This document shows, in pieces, positions 11,247 to 20,683 of a stretch of 64,000 nt of DNA. A program made the position numbers and the translations under genes. The notes under the pieces were generated by a model, which worked only from the letters and a program-made list of their open reading frames with translations, did not search any database and had not been told where the DNA came from. The stretch is from Coleophoma eucalyptorum (lineage: Eukaryota; Ascomycota; Leotiomycetes; Helotiales; Dermateaceae): assembly GCA_026120035.1 (NCBI GenBank), contig JALRME010000047.1, forward strand, positions 149,054 through 213,053, given 5' to 3'. Every line of letters begins with the position of its first letter. The stretch's first letter is position 1.

Positions 11247-11934
11247 TTGTACGGTCCTGAGAGCTCAAACTTCCGGTTGAGTTTTGACAACCCCACAGAT
11301 ATACAACTAAGACAATCAATGTTAGGGTACTACGTAGTATTATTTCTAAATTTGTTCAGCGTATAATGCCCTTTGACGCTTAATACCCTTCTATTATTAT
11401 TAACTTGTTATCTATACTTTGTAAATCCAATATTTGTACTGCAAAAGAATATAGAATAGTTTCATTGATTTACAATGAACTTAAGTCATTATATACGTGC
11501 TATACTACGTTATCCACTATTACACGATACAAAGGCAAACCCCCAGCAAGAACTTTGGTTATCAAGCAATAAATGCCTGAACGAGAGTGCCTGAATGAGA
11601 GTAATGTGGCAATTAGAAGCGAAGTCCTCTAATCTTTTTGATACTGCGAGAAAGTGGTGTTCTAGCTCACCTATATCACCTATAGTATTGCACCATAAGT
11701 GTGGTAGATGAATTTCCACATGTAGTGCACATGGCTACCATAAGATCATTCAGTAGACATATATACTTTCAACGGGTATACTAATTGTCGTTCTTTTGGT
11801 ATTTCCTCTCTTGAATTGAATGTTCTAGTGTCTATGCAGTTGTTCATTATACAATTTTCATAAGTTATAGGTTGTAAATATCCAATCTTAAACTTAATAG
11901 TAATACCTACTTCTAGTATTAATTTAAGTAGTAC
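11247..11934. other. Intergenic, AT-rich
   Basis: A 3' to 3' intergenic space between the Diels-Alderase-like gene and the minus-strand UstYa gene. No coding or RNA feature could be supported. Confidence 0.5.
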
Positions 11935-13114
11935 TCAGTCTCTAAGATCAGTAATAAAAGCCCCATTTGGGGGTTTTATCACGCCCTCTGTATCACTCCG
12001 CAGGACTCCGTTCTCATGTACGAACTGTCTAATTGCATTATAGTCGCTGCATGTGTGCATGCGTGCCATATCGCCTGCCAACTTCCCTTTTGAACCGTAC
12101 CACATAAAAGGCACTACAACGACAAGTTAGGGATAACATCTAGAAATAAATAAGAGATATTATGGATTTAAGATATTTCTAGAGAAGGAGCCCCCTGAAC
12201 TGATCATTTCCCTACTCATGACAGTCTGGGAAATGGGAACAATTGCTACTAGGAGTTACGTACCGACGCCTAGATCAGCGGTGCATGCGACACGGTTGCG
12301 AAGTATTTCAAGACAATGATCTGCGAACAAACATTTAGTTTTACTGCATTGTGTGACAGTCAATTAGACCAAAGAAAGAAAAGAAATCAATGAATAGGAA
12401 GCCTACCAACATGTTGAATTCTCCAACTCTCTAGTTCAGGAGGTTCACAATTTGGCGGGTGGCAGTTCTCTCGTGTATGCTCAATGTTGTAGTATAGATT
12501 CCTTCGAACCATGTTGATGCAGTGCATCTCATGAATCGCCTCGGGAAGAACAGGATAACCTTCCACGCCAAGGTCGGGCCTGTCAATGTATGCGTGCCGG
12601 GCAGGATCAATGTCTGCTTTCTCGGCATCCTCTCTTGGTATCATGATAAAGCCATCCTCTGTGAATTTCAGTTAGCATCTGGCTTTGATGCAACAGCAGT
12701 AATATGGAACTCACTTGATCCATCATACCACTTCCATTTATCATCAGCCTCGTCTGAGTTATGCTCTCTAAAAAAACTATTTTCCGGAGGATACCAGCTC
12801 ACGTTGATAAACGTAGGTGTAGGTGTCCTTACTAAACTGGCAAATGTCGGAGGAACACCTCCTGGTGGTTGATTGACGGGTTGTAAATATCGTTGTTTAG
12901 TGGCCTGTGTAAAAATAATAATAAAGATGGCGATTGAGTTGGAGATGCTGAGCACAATGATTGCTGCTACAGAGAATGGATTATTTCTCACATAGTCCCT
13001 CCAGTTTCTCGATCTTTTACGCCAAGCGTGCAGTGGAACAGAAAATCCGGATTCAGACAGCTGCTCCTTCGGAAGGAGTTCCTCGCTATCCTGTTCAGAT
13101 GAATCTCTCATCAT
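11935..13114 (-). CDS. UstYa-family (DUF3328) oxidase-like protein
   Basis: Four exons read on the minus strand: 13114-12715, 12658-12407, 12320-12264 and 12113-11935, all with GT-AG ends and consistent phases, giving about 295 aa. After a cytosolic N-terminus there is one membrane span at about residues 44-66 (FSVAAIIVLSISNSIAIFII). The luminal part carries two HxxHC motifs, HEMHC (exon 2) and HVDHC (exons 2/3), the signature of UstYa proteins that oxidatively cyclise dikaritin RiPPs such as ustiloxin. The last exon encodes the family-typical tail with a conserved Cys followed by SDYNAI. It diverges from the second HxxHC gene at 13592 (about 480 bp apart), so the two could share a promoter. 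The third intron (12263-12114, 150 nt) is longer than usual but keeps frame. Confidence 0.9.
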
Positions 13115-13591
13115 TGCTCGTTATCCAATATATCAAGAAAGTGAAGCAGAAGTAACGATGACTGGAAGAAGTAAGATATGAAGTTATGTCCTAAAAACAT
13201 GGAGGGGTTGGATTAGACCTTGAATCACACGCACGTTTACCTAATCATTAGTCGTAAGATAGATGTGCAAGGTCCTACCGTTTAAAGGTTAAAAGCCTTG
13301 GCTCTGCATATGTGGGATAAGCTAAAGTCAACTGTAGTAGAGCGGCGTAAAAAGGCTTTGTGGGATCGGCCAGATATCAAGGTAGATATAAAAGACCTTC
13401 CTGATCTAGACCTTCCTGATAAGGATGATGCAGAGATCACAAGAAATTTCCGATGCTGCGGGAGTGGCGTTCGGAAATAGAAAATAACCCAAGAGTTCAT
13501 CGCTCACCTCCTTACAATTTTTACTTGTACTAAATCTCTCACTTCACTTTTTATTAAACTCGAACACCATTCCACAACATCTTGCAACAAA

Positions 13592-14326
13592 ATGAAGCCT
13601 GCAACGGATGCCTACGACAAGGTCGAATATAGTGGCCTAGACATGCGGCCGGTGCGCGTGAAGCACTGGAATCTGCTGTCTTTTACTACGGGCCTTGCAA
13701 CGAGCATCATCCTAGGTGCTATCGCATTGTCCATTTACGGCAGAATTTCTGCCCCAAAGACAGCAGCAGAAATTGAGGCCGAAGAATGGAACTATTGTGG
13801 ACGTTCTAGCGCCTCGGCCATGGAACGAGGATGTGTTATGGAACCTATGTTTTACGGTTGGATGCCGCCTCAGTGCGTGTATCAAGAGCTAACAACCACT
13901 CTGCCAATTTTTGAGGACCGACAGTATTATGTGTAATGAATATCCAAGCTGCATTCAAAAAGCCCACAAGCTCACGATAATATAGTGATGTGAACCTGAC
14001 GCAGCCGATACTGCAAGAGCAGCTTTGGGCTGGCGAGTATAACGTCATTTTCACGGACCGGTAAGTAGATATATTTCTGTATTTCTTCCGATTATGATAG
14101 TTCTGACGCTAAATATAGTTACCATGATGAGCATTGCTTGTTCCAGTGGAGGAAGTTGCATTATGCTGTCCATCATGGAATGGAGTTCATTGATAACAAG
14201 ACAATCAGCATTGGACACTCAAAACATTGTGCAGATGAGCTTTCCCGGAGCTGCGAGATAGCGAATGGCCCTCGTGCCAACTATGTTGAGCTTGGCTTCT
14301 ATCGCTGCCGCAAGACAATTTGGTAA
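13592..14326 (+). CDS. UstYb-like HxxHC membrane protein (UstYa superfamily)
   Basis: Three exons, 13592-13932, 13986-14060 and 14119-14326, give about 207 aa. One membrane span lies at residues 30-51 (LLSFTTGLATSIILGAIALSI). The luminal part has CGRSSASAMERGCVMEPMF and GWMPPQC, then two HxxHC motifs: HDEHC directly after the second junction and HSKHC near the end. This compact group (MEPMFYGWMPPQC, YHDEHC, FQWRKLHYA) is commonly found with DUF3328 genes. In ustiloxin biosynthesis UstYa and UstYb act together on the precursor. The gene points toward the repeat precursor 1.6 kb downstream. It looks intact. Assignment to the HxxHC superfamily is firm; orthology to UstYb itself is inferred. Confidence 0.87.
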
Positions 14327-15948
14327 TCGTTACATGGAAAACGTCTTTCAAACTGGATATACTAGCTGTTGCCCCAAACCTAGAGCGTGAAGTATTGGGA
14401 CGAACTGTGCTCTCATTTAATATCATTAAGAAGCATAATTAACTATCACCAATTCACAGCTCTTGTATCAGAGCCTATATTATATTCTTTGATTTAATGT
14501 CTTTGCCTGTTATCCTGCTTTGATTGCCACACTCTGAAGCGTGACAGCTTCACTGAATCTTATAGAACTGCTTCGGGGTAGCTTATCTGTAATTTTACCC
14601 TTTAACTTGCTAATAAGACAGCAAGTTATTTCAAAGGAGAAACATTTATAAGTTAAAAGAGAATTGTTGAACCCCCTGCAGGACACCCCTGCAGGACATA
14701 GCTAGGACTTTGAACTCAAAATGATTCCAGCTGTGGAATAATACTTAACTGCATTGTCGAAATAGGCGACAAAATTCTTCCATTGCAAATCAACCACTCG
14801 ATTTTTTTAATGAAATAAGAGGTTATCTAAAACATTATTGTGTTGAAGAATTACAGTGATGACGGAGAGGAAACATAATACTGACAAAGTATTCATTCGC
14901 TTGACTCGGATCGGATGTATGTATGGGTAGCTAGTACATATCCCACGTAAGCAGGACTTATCTAAATACCGCGCCGCGAGCCTGCCTCTAAAAATTAGGG
15001 AACTACCCTTTAGGTATTAATTTAGGAAAGAGGTGTATCAAATAAGCAAGTTTGCCATGATGGGCAAGCTTTCAACGATGGCTTATACGTCTGAATCAGG
15101 CGAATCGGATGATCCTATGCCGAGCTCATGAGAAACAACCTATCATTCCTCCTTTACTATTGAAACACTTATCAATAGAAATTAAGTATTTAGGTGATAC
15201 CAACGTTACATGAATAGACGATCAATCCTATACCTTACGATAAGCTTTGTGCCAAGACTAAGCTCCCTACCACTGTGACGTGCTAAGTACTAGATATGCA
15301 TCTTCTGTTGTTAAGAGCCCCGTTTCACTGCATTCTTGGCATTGCGAACTGCTAACCTCCTAGAGGACTCGAATGATATATTTTACGTACTATCGTCGTT
15401 TTCTTGCGGCTTCGATTAGGCTAATAGGTAGCTAGCTTCCACTCTAAGTTAGGAATATCCACTTAGTCCACATGCATAATGTTCTCAGGATAACAAACAC
15501 ATGCATTATAATCCTGTCTATGACGACTCTTATTAATTTGAAAGCCAAAAATCCCTTGAAATGATATACTAGGCAGGTGTTTGTTTGACCTTACAATATT
15601 TTGAAGCATCTCTACATGATTTGCCAAACTCCCGGCGATCGCGAGTGAGAAGTGACGAGACTGCCTTCCAGTCTTGGTTACTATTGTTGATGCTCTTCGC
15701 ACGCAACTCCATTTCTGGCAATTCATTTATTAACCTTGGAATGATATGAAAGTGGGATTCCATACTGCCTTCCGCATTCAGTTGCTGTTATACGGTTAGC
15801 TGCCGAAGTGAAGAAGAGACTTGATGTTCGAACCAAAGGATTCATACCTATCGACTATATAAGTTTTGTTATTTCCATTTTGTTGCAGCTGGTATTCATA
15901 CACTTCTGCGCTCAAAAAAACAACGCCGCACTTCAAGACAAAATCACA
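14327..15948. other. Intergenic 1.6 kb upstream of the precursor gene
   Basis: AT-rich. A minus-strand open frame at 15569-15763 (MESHFHIIPRLI...) has no recognisable family. A short direct repeat of CCCCTGCAGGACA occurs near 14672-14700. No transposon ends were recognised. Confidence 0.5.
15856..15863 (+). promoter_or_regulatory. TATA-like box of the precursor gene
   Basis: TATATAAG lies 86 bp before the proposed ATG at 15949. This spacing supports transcription starting before 15949 and favours that ATG over the upstream in-frame ATG at 15808. Confidence 0.5.
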
Positions 15949-16976
15949 ATGAAGATCACTATGCTGCTTACTATGCTCACGGCGACGAGCTTTGCCGCTC
16001 CGCTTGCAGAGCCTAATCCAAAGGCTGGTATGTTCTACGATTTATAATCAAGTATAGAACGAACATTAATAAAAATGTAGTCGAAAGTCTTAAGGAGACG
16101 CGTGGTTTTGATGGGAGTAAGTCTATATATTTTGCCCTTAGAGGTACAAAGTTAATCTCAACAAGTTTATATCGGCGCTGGTGCAGAGGGGGAGACTTCG
16201 GAAGAGAAAAAGCGTAACTTTGATGGGAGTAAGTCCATGTTATTTTCTCGTTAGGGATATAAAGTTAATGGTAGCTAGTTTACGTAGTTGCTGGCGAAGA
16301 AGGTGAGAGTGCCGAGAAAAAGAAGCGTAGCTTTGATGGGAGTAAGTCTATGTCCTTCTCTTATAAAATAAAAGATTAATAGTATATAGTTTATGTGCTT
16401 CCTGGTGTAGAGGGAGAAAGTTCTGAGAAGAAGCGTAGCTTTGATGGGAGTAAGTCTATGTCCTTCTCTTATAAAATAAAAGATTAACAGTGAACAGTTT
16501 ATGTGCTTCCTGGTGTAGAGGGAGAAAGTTCTGAGAAGAAGCGTAGCTTTGATGGGAGTAAGTCTATGTCCTTCTCTTATAAAATAAAAGATTAATNNNN
16601 NNNNNNNNNNNNNNNNNNNNNNNNNNNNNNNNNNNNNNNNNNNNNNNNNNNNNNNNNNNNNNNNNNNNNNNNNNNNNNNNNNNNNNNNNNNNNAATAGTA
16701 TATAGTTTATGTGCTTCCTGGTGTAGAGGGAGATAGTTCTGAAAAGAAGCGTAGCTTTGATGGGAGTAAGTCTATGTCCATCTCTTTTAAAAAAAAATAA
16801 AAGATTAATAGTTTATAGTTTATGTGCTTCCTGGTATAGAGGGAGATAGTTCTGAGAAAAAGAAGCGTAGCTTCGATGGGAGTAAGTTTTCTTTTCCCTT
16901 AACAAGATAAAAAAATTAATAGTACCTAGTCTACGTACTTCCTGGTGTTGAGGGAGATAGTTCTGAAAGCAAGTAG
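15949..16976 (+). CDS. Repeat-containing RiPP precursor, dikaritin-like, one core per mini-exon
   Basis: Exons: 15949-16027, 16081-16116, 16166-16228, 16279-16341, 16390-16449, 16498-16557, gap, 16706-16765, 16819-16881, 16930-16976. Exon 1 gives a signal peptide (MKITMLLTMLTATSFAAP). Exon 2 is a short leader ending RGFDG. Each later exon encodes one unit: I-Y core, acidic GE/GD-S-S-E spacer, KKR, then S/N-F-D-G. Cores are IYIGAG, IYVVAG, then IYVLPG in all others. Every intron is phase 1, so each exon is a symmetric module, and the last exon closes in frame with TAG. Cores in exons 5 and 9 differ by four synonymous changes, supporting selection on the peptide. KR sites fit Kex2 processing; YVLPG resembles the phomopsin core (YVIPID) and the first core recalls ustiloxin (YAIG). 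The copy number is uncertain because of the gap. Confidence 0.85.
16279..16929 (+). repeat. Tandem mini-exon/intron array, about 108 bp period
   Basis: Exon plus intron units of about 108-113 bp repeat with near identity from 16279 onward. The intron (GTAAGTCTATGTCCTTCTCT...TATAG) is as conserved as the exon, which points to recent tandem duplication or gene conversion of the whole unit. The first two core units (16166 and 16279) and the last unit are more diverged than the middle ones. Confidence 0.9.
16597..16693. other. Assembly gap (97 N) inside the repeat array
   Basis: The left side ends in ATTAAT and the right side resumes with AATAGTATATAG, both at the same place in the intron. The gap is close to one repeat period (about 108 bp), so one unit is the simplest guess, but collapsed repeats could hide more. 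Confidence 0.95.
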
Positions 16977-18250
16977 CGCAACATCGCAAGCCATAGTTCT
17001 AGCTATTTTCAGGTGTGATGAAAGCAAATAATTCGGAATGCTCCAATGTACTGGAAGCAAATCCTAAACACCTGTTACCTTAATGGTAATACCTTTGGCC
17101 TTTGAAATAATTTAACCACCTTTTCCATCTATGCTAGACTGTAACACGATGAACCATATTTGATCACAATAAATATTCTCTGTCGTTTTTGTTTTGCATT
17201 AAATTAGTAACCTGACAAGTCTTTGTGAGTATCTTGACTAGTAGTTTCATAGCTCTAAGTATCAGATTTAGTTCACTTAGGATATTTATTGTGATTCATT
17301 TATATTTTCTTTCTGTTTGCTTATGTGAATTAGTTACTCTTTAGAAAAAGTAACGGCAGTAAATCAAACTTGTTGATCTAATGTCGGCTCTGTTCGCAGT
17401 TAGCTCGCAACTAGAGATCCTATTCAGTTCTCAGTTCAGTTCTACCACCAAGCGATTAGAATATAGGTTTGAAAGATAGTCTGAATATAATAGTAACGCA
17501 AAGGGGTGGGTTTCTAGATTTTCAAGGATTTAATTTTACCTCTCGAGCTCAGAGGGTTAGTTGAGTGGTTCTTAGATAATGTCACGGAGACCGGTCGAGC
17601 TGCATATGGCAATTAACTGGTATTTACAAGAATTTATGAACAAGGAAAGAAGAGGTAAGGGGTGGAGCCTGCAAGGTTATTGCCAATGCTGCTATCTCCT
17701 GCTGCCATTGCGTTAGGTGACTCGAATTCGTGGCCTGTAGCCTCCAAGTGTCTCCAAGTTCCTCAAATTCTGCGGCATATAGTGATTCGAACGCATTTTT
17801 ATTCAAGTGTACTTCTTAGGCATACATAACTAAAGGTTATTGAAATCGCTAGGGATCTCTGCTCCTTCAAACCAAGCGCGAGCAGTCTGAGCAAATAACG
17901 CTGGTGCTTGCCTGTTCCAAAGATGTCTCATAAGTGGATGAGTAACCGCGATAGTCTGTGTATTGTTTTCTTTACCAATTCACATAAGTCTTTGTGCATC
18001 CTGCAGACGATCACTCATATTATAACACGGACATGTTTGTTGATTGAAATGAGGAATGATGGTTGAGGGTTGAACGATGCAGGATATGTGGTTGGGTCTT
18101 TAAGAACTTATTAGGGTGGCTATTATAGCAAGTCATTTAATTGGCGAGTTCGTATTACAACTGATTATGTAATATCTCTAATTTTGCAATTCGAGAGAAA
18201 CCCATATATTATCATATCTTCTAGGGTGCGGCCGTGACAACTAACGCATC
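16977..18250. other. Intergenic 1.3 kb, mostly empty
   Basis: AT-rich region after the precursor. Apart from the coding-like remnant at 17846-18021 (listed separately) nothing could be supported. The open frame at 17624-17806 looks incidental. Confidence 0.5.
17846..18021 (-). pseudogene. Possible C-terminal remnant of an unidentified protein
   Basis: On the minus strand a frame reads HPLMRHLWNRQAPAL, then TARAWFEGAEIPSDFN and a stop near 17846. An upstream piece starting at an ATG at about 18021 (MSDRLQDAQRLM) ends at TGA in the same neighbourhood. The composition looks like real protein rather than noise, but I do not recognise the family and no complete gene can be built here. It could be a gene fragment or a very small gene with an intron of unclear ends. 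Confidence 0.3.
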
Positions 18251-19846
18251 TTAGGCCTCATACACAATCTCTCCTTCAAACCACGTAGTTACAACGCTTG
18301 CCCCGTCAAATTCTCCTTTGCTCAAATCCTTGTTCACTGCAATAAAGTTCGCCTTCTTCCCAACTTCTATGCTGCCGAAATCCTTCTCCTTTCCTACTGC
18401 CTCCGCTCCAGCTAGTGTTAGCATCCTACAAATCTTCTCTCCCCCAACTGCCTTGTCTCCATTACCGACTGCTGCAACAATTCCATTCATAAAAGGCAGC
18501 AAGTCCGGCGTACTGCCTGCCCCCCAATCACTCCCAATTGTATTATGTGCACCCACGGTCAACATTTTAGGGAAATTCCAGTTCATTAGTCCCCCGCTTA
18601 CCTCAGTAACAGGGTGCGCGAAAAAGAAAGCGGGCGACATCTCAGCTGTTACATTTAGCTCTTTGAATCGGCGATATTCGTCATCGTGAACTCCACTGCA
18701 GTGAGCGATTTCGTGTCGGGGTCCATTAGGATTCGTCTTGCGCGCTTCTTCAAATGCATTGAGTGCGAGACGTGTGCTACCTTGACCTGTACAATGGATC
18801 TTCATTGTCATGCCTAGGGCGTCATACTTCTGTACCGCATCTTTTACATTCAGGATAAAGAGCTTCGACTCGTCAGCTGTACCATCTTCTTGGAGACCCG
18901 CGTGTGAGAAATATGGTGGGAGGGGAACACCATCGAGGATTATTTTCACAAAGCGGGTGTCCACGTGGTTTGACTTGTAGGTAGCTGCTTCGTCAAGCAG
19001 GGTGTGCAGCGTTGAGCTGTTTTCCCCGCCAATCCAATCCGGAGCGTACACGATATGTGTGTGCATATTGATTTTCAAGGCACCTTCGGCGTCCAACTCG
19101 CGGAGAGATTGAAGCATAAGAGTGTTTGCGGATGCTTCCTGACAACTCGTTACGCCGGCGCGGTGGAGCATATGTTGGGCTTCCTTGAGGACTCGCTTGC
19201 AATGGGCAAGGTTTGGGTGTGGCAGCGTGGTGAGGACCTTGCTCATGCTCATCTCAGCCATTTCACCGGTTAAATGGCCGTTTTCGTCTCGTCGGTAGAC
19301 GCTGCCTTGGGTGTCAGCCTCGGAAGTAATGTCGTATCCTGAGCGTCTTAGGGCCTCGCTGTTAAGATAAACGTTATGGCCAGCACCGCCACGAATCACG
19401 ACCGGAACATCTGGATAGTCCTTGTCAAGGGACTCACGAGCAAAGTTTTCAATCATGAAAGTATGGCCCACGACCCAGTCCTCGTTTGCATGAGCATACT
19501 TGCATAGACAACCACATTTATTCAGCTCTTCAACCACATTGGATGAGCTCAGTCCCTCCATTGGTAGTTGAATTTGAGATGTTAATGACACCGCGGAGAG
19601 CAGCATGTGGACATGGGCATCGTGGATGCCAGGCATAATAAATTGGCCCCTAAGATCGTAGATCAGAAGATGGTGTTGCTTTGCTTTCGCTTCAATCTCT
19701 GCCGTGGTGCCGATGGCAGCGATTATGCCATCTGGAGCCACGATAAATGCTTCAGCCCATGGCGCTTGGTAGTTGATCGTATATACCCGTCCATTAGTAT
19801 AGGCAACCCCGTTGCTCAGTGACGTTGACGATACGGTGGATGTCAT
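18251..19846 (-). CDS. Amidohydrolase 3 family protein (YtcJ-like)
   Basis: A single uninterrupted frame of 531 aa. The metal-binding HxH motif is in MPGIHDAHVHM; further family elements are RGGAGHNVYLNSEALRRSG, GEMAEMSMSKVL, RFVKIILDGVPLPP, MKIHCTGQGSTRLALNAFE, HEIAHCSGVHDDEYRRF and IGSDWGAGSTPDLLPFMNGI, with a final VGKKANFIAVNKDL beta-sandwich return. Members hydrolyse amide bonds of diverse small substrates using one or two metal ions. There is no signal peptide, so a cytosolic site is likely. It is the first intact gene after the RiPP precursor and could be a tailoring hydrolase, but this family is common outside clusters. The gene is full length for the family. Confidence 0.92.
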   Translation of the reverse strand: MTSTVSSTSLSNGVAYTNGRVYTINYQAPWAEAFIVAPDGIIAAIGTTAEIEAKAKQHHLLIYDLRGQFIMPGIHDAHVHMLLSAVSLTSQIQLPMEGLSSSNVVEELNKCGCLCKYAHANEDWVVGHTFMIENFARESLDKDYPDVPVVIRGGAGHNVYLNSEALRRSGYDITSEADTQGSVYRRDENGHLTGEMAEMSMSKVLTTLPHPNLAHCKRVLKEAQHMLHRAGVTSCQEASANTLMLQSLRELDAEGALKINMHTHIVYAPDWIGGENSSTLHTLLDEAATYKSNHVDTRFVKIILDGVPLPPYFSHAGLQEDGTADESKLFILNVKDAVQKYDALGMTMKIHCTGQGSTRLALNAFEEARKTNPNGPRHEIAHCSGVHDDEYRRFKELNVTAEMSPAFFFAHPVTEVSGGLMNWNFPKMLTVGAHNTIGSDWGAGSTPDLLPFMNGIVAAVGNGDKAVGGEKICRMLTLAGAEAVGKEKDFGSIEVGKKANFIAVNKDLSKGEFDGASVVTTWFEGEIVYEA

Positions 19847-20683
19847 ATTTTTGAATCTGCTAGCGATCTAAAAGTTTTGGTAGAAGAGAGAAGAAAAAGC
19901 CGCGGTAAAATGAAACGAACAGCGAATGTTATACTATAGCAATTTATATTTACGTGATCTCAATCACATGACGGTGAGAAAATAGTTCAATGTCAAGAAT
20001 TGAGAGGTGGGAAAAATAGAGATGGAGAGAACTGGCAGGTGCGGCACGCAACTATCTCTCATTGGTAGACATGCAACGATTGTCAAGTGCTACCAAGTCT
20101 CAGCCTGCAGTGGGTTGGCGGCGCAAGTCACCTACGGATCGTACAACAGGGCAAGCGCAGTAATACCAAGGTCTAGAATAACTATGCCGAAGGGGTGGTT
20201 TGGACCCACCGTAGGCTCGATTACACTTAGTATCACTGAGCGAAACAGGGATTTACTCTATGCAATCCACTGATCATACCTCGTCGAAGCGAAGTTTGGA
20301 GCGTGCCTTATCAGAACCTCAACTACTACCATTCATTCTTGACTAAGCAAAACTACTGGTAACAAATCGTAACATTAGTTACTCTTCGCCATAGAATATT
20401 GTTCTTGTCTTAAAACTCAATGAAACACGAAACATAGAGGTGACATTAGGAAGCGACCTCTTTGCGAAAGTTGATAATACCCTCAACCGAAGTTCTACCC
20501 ATGAAGCCGATGTGGCAGCAGACGGTGTTTCCAGTGCAACTCTTTGCTCAAAGAAAGCGTGGTTAGCTTGTAAGGCCTTCCTCTGAACCTAATGTTAATG
20601 CAGAAAAGAAAATATAATATTAGAGACGGCAACTATACTTCTGCTAGTTTCGTACAGATATTTGTCAAAAGAATATACGGCTT
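19847..20683. other. Intergenic
   Basis: No supportable gene. A plus-strand open frame at 20007-20273 has no family features. The stretch near 19860-19960 is probably the amidohydrolase promoter. Confidence 0.5.

Noticed and set aside
13298..13480. 60-codon plus-strand ORF between the two UstYa-family genes
   Set aside because: It has a charged, DLPD-repeating translation and a stop-free shadow on the opposite strand; it lies in the shared promoter region and has no recognisable family.
15808..15948. Upstream in-frame ATG at 15808 as the precursor start
   Set aside because: It would put about 47 residues before the signal peptide and starts upstream of the TATA-like box at 15856; the ATG at 15949 gives a textbook signal peptide.
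16166..16976. CRISPR-like regular repeat array
   Set aside because: The period fits repeats with spacers, but the repeated 48-nt parts have GT-AG intron ends, the 60-63 nt parts keep an open frame with synonymous variation, and the genome is eukaryotic.
18318..18689. 123-codon plus-strand ORF
   Set aside because: Antisense shadow of the amidohydrolase coding strand.
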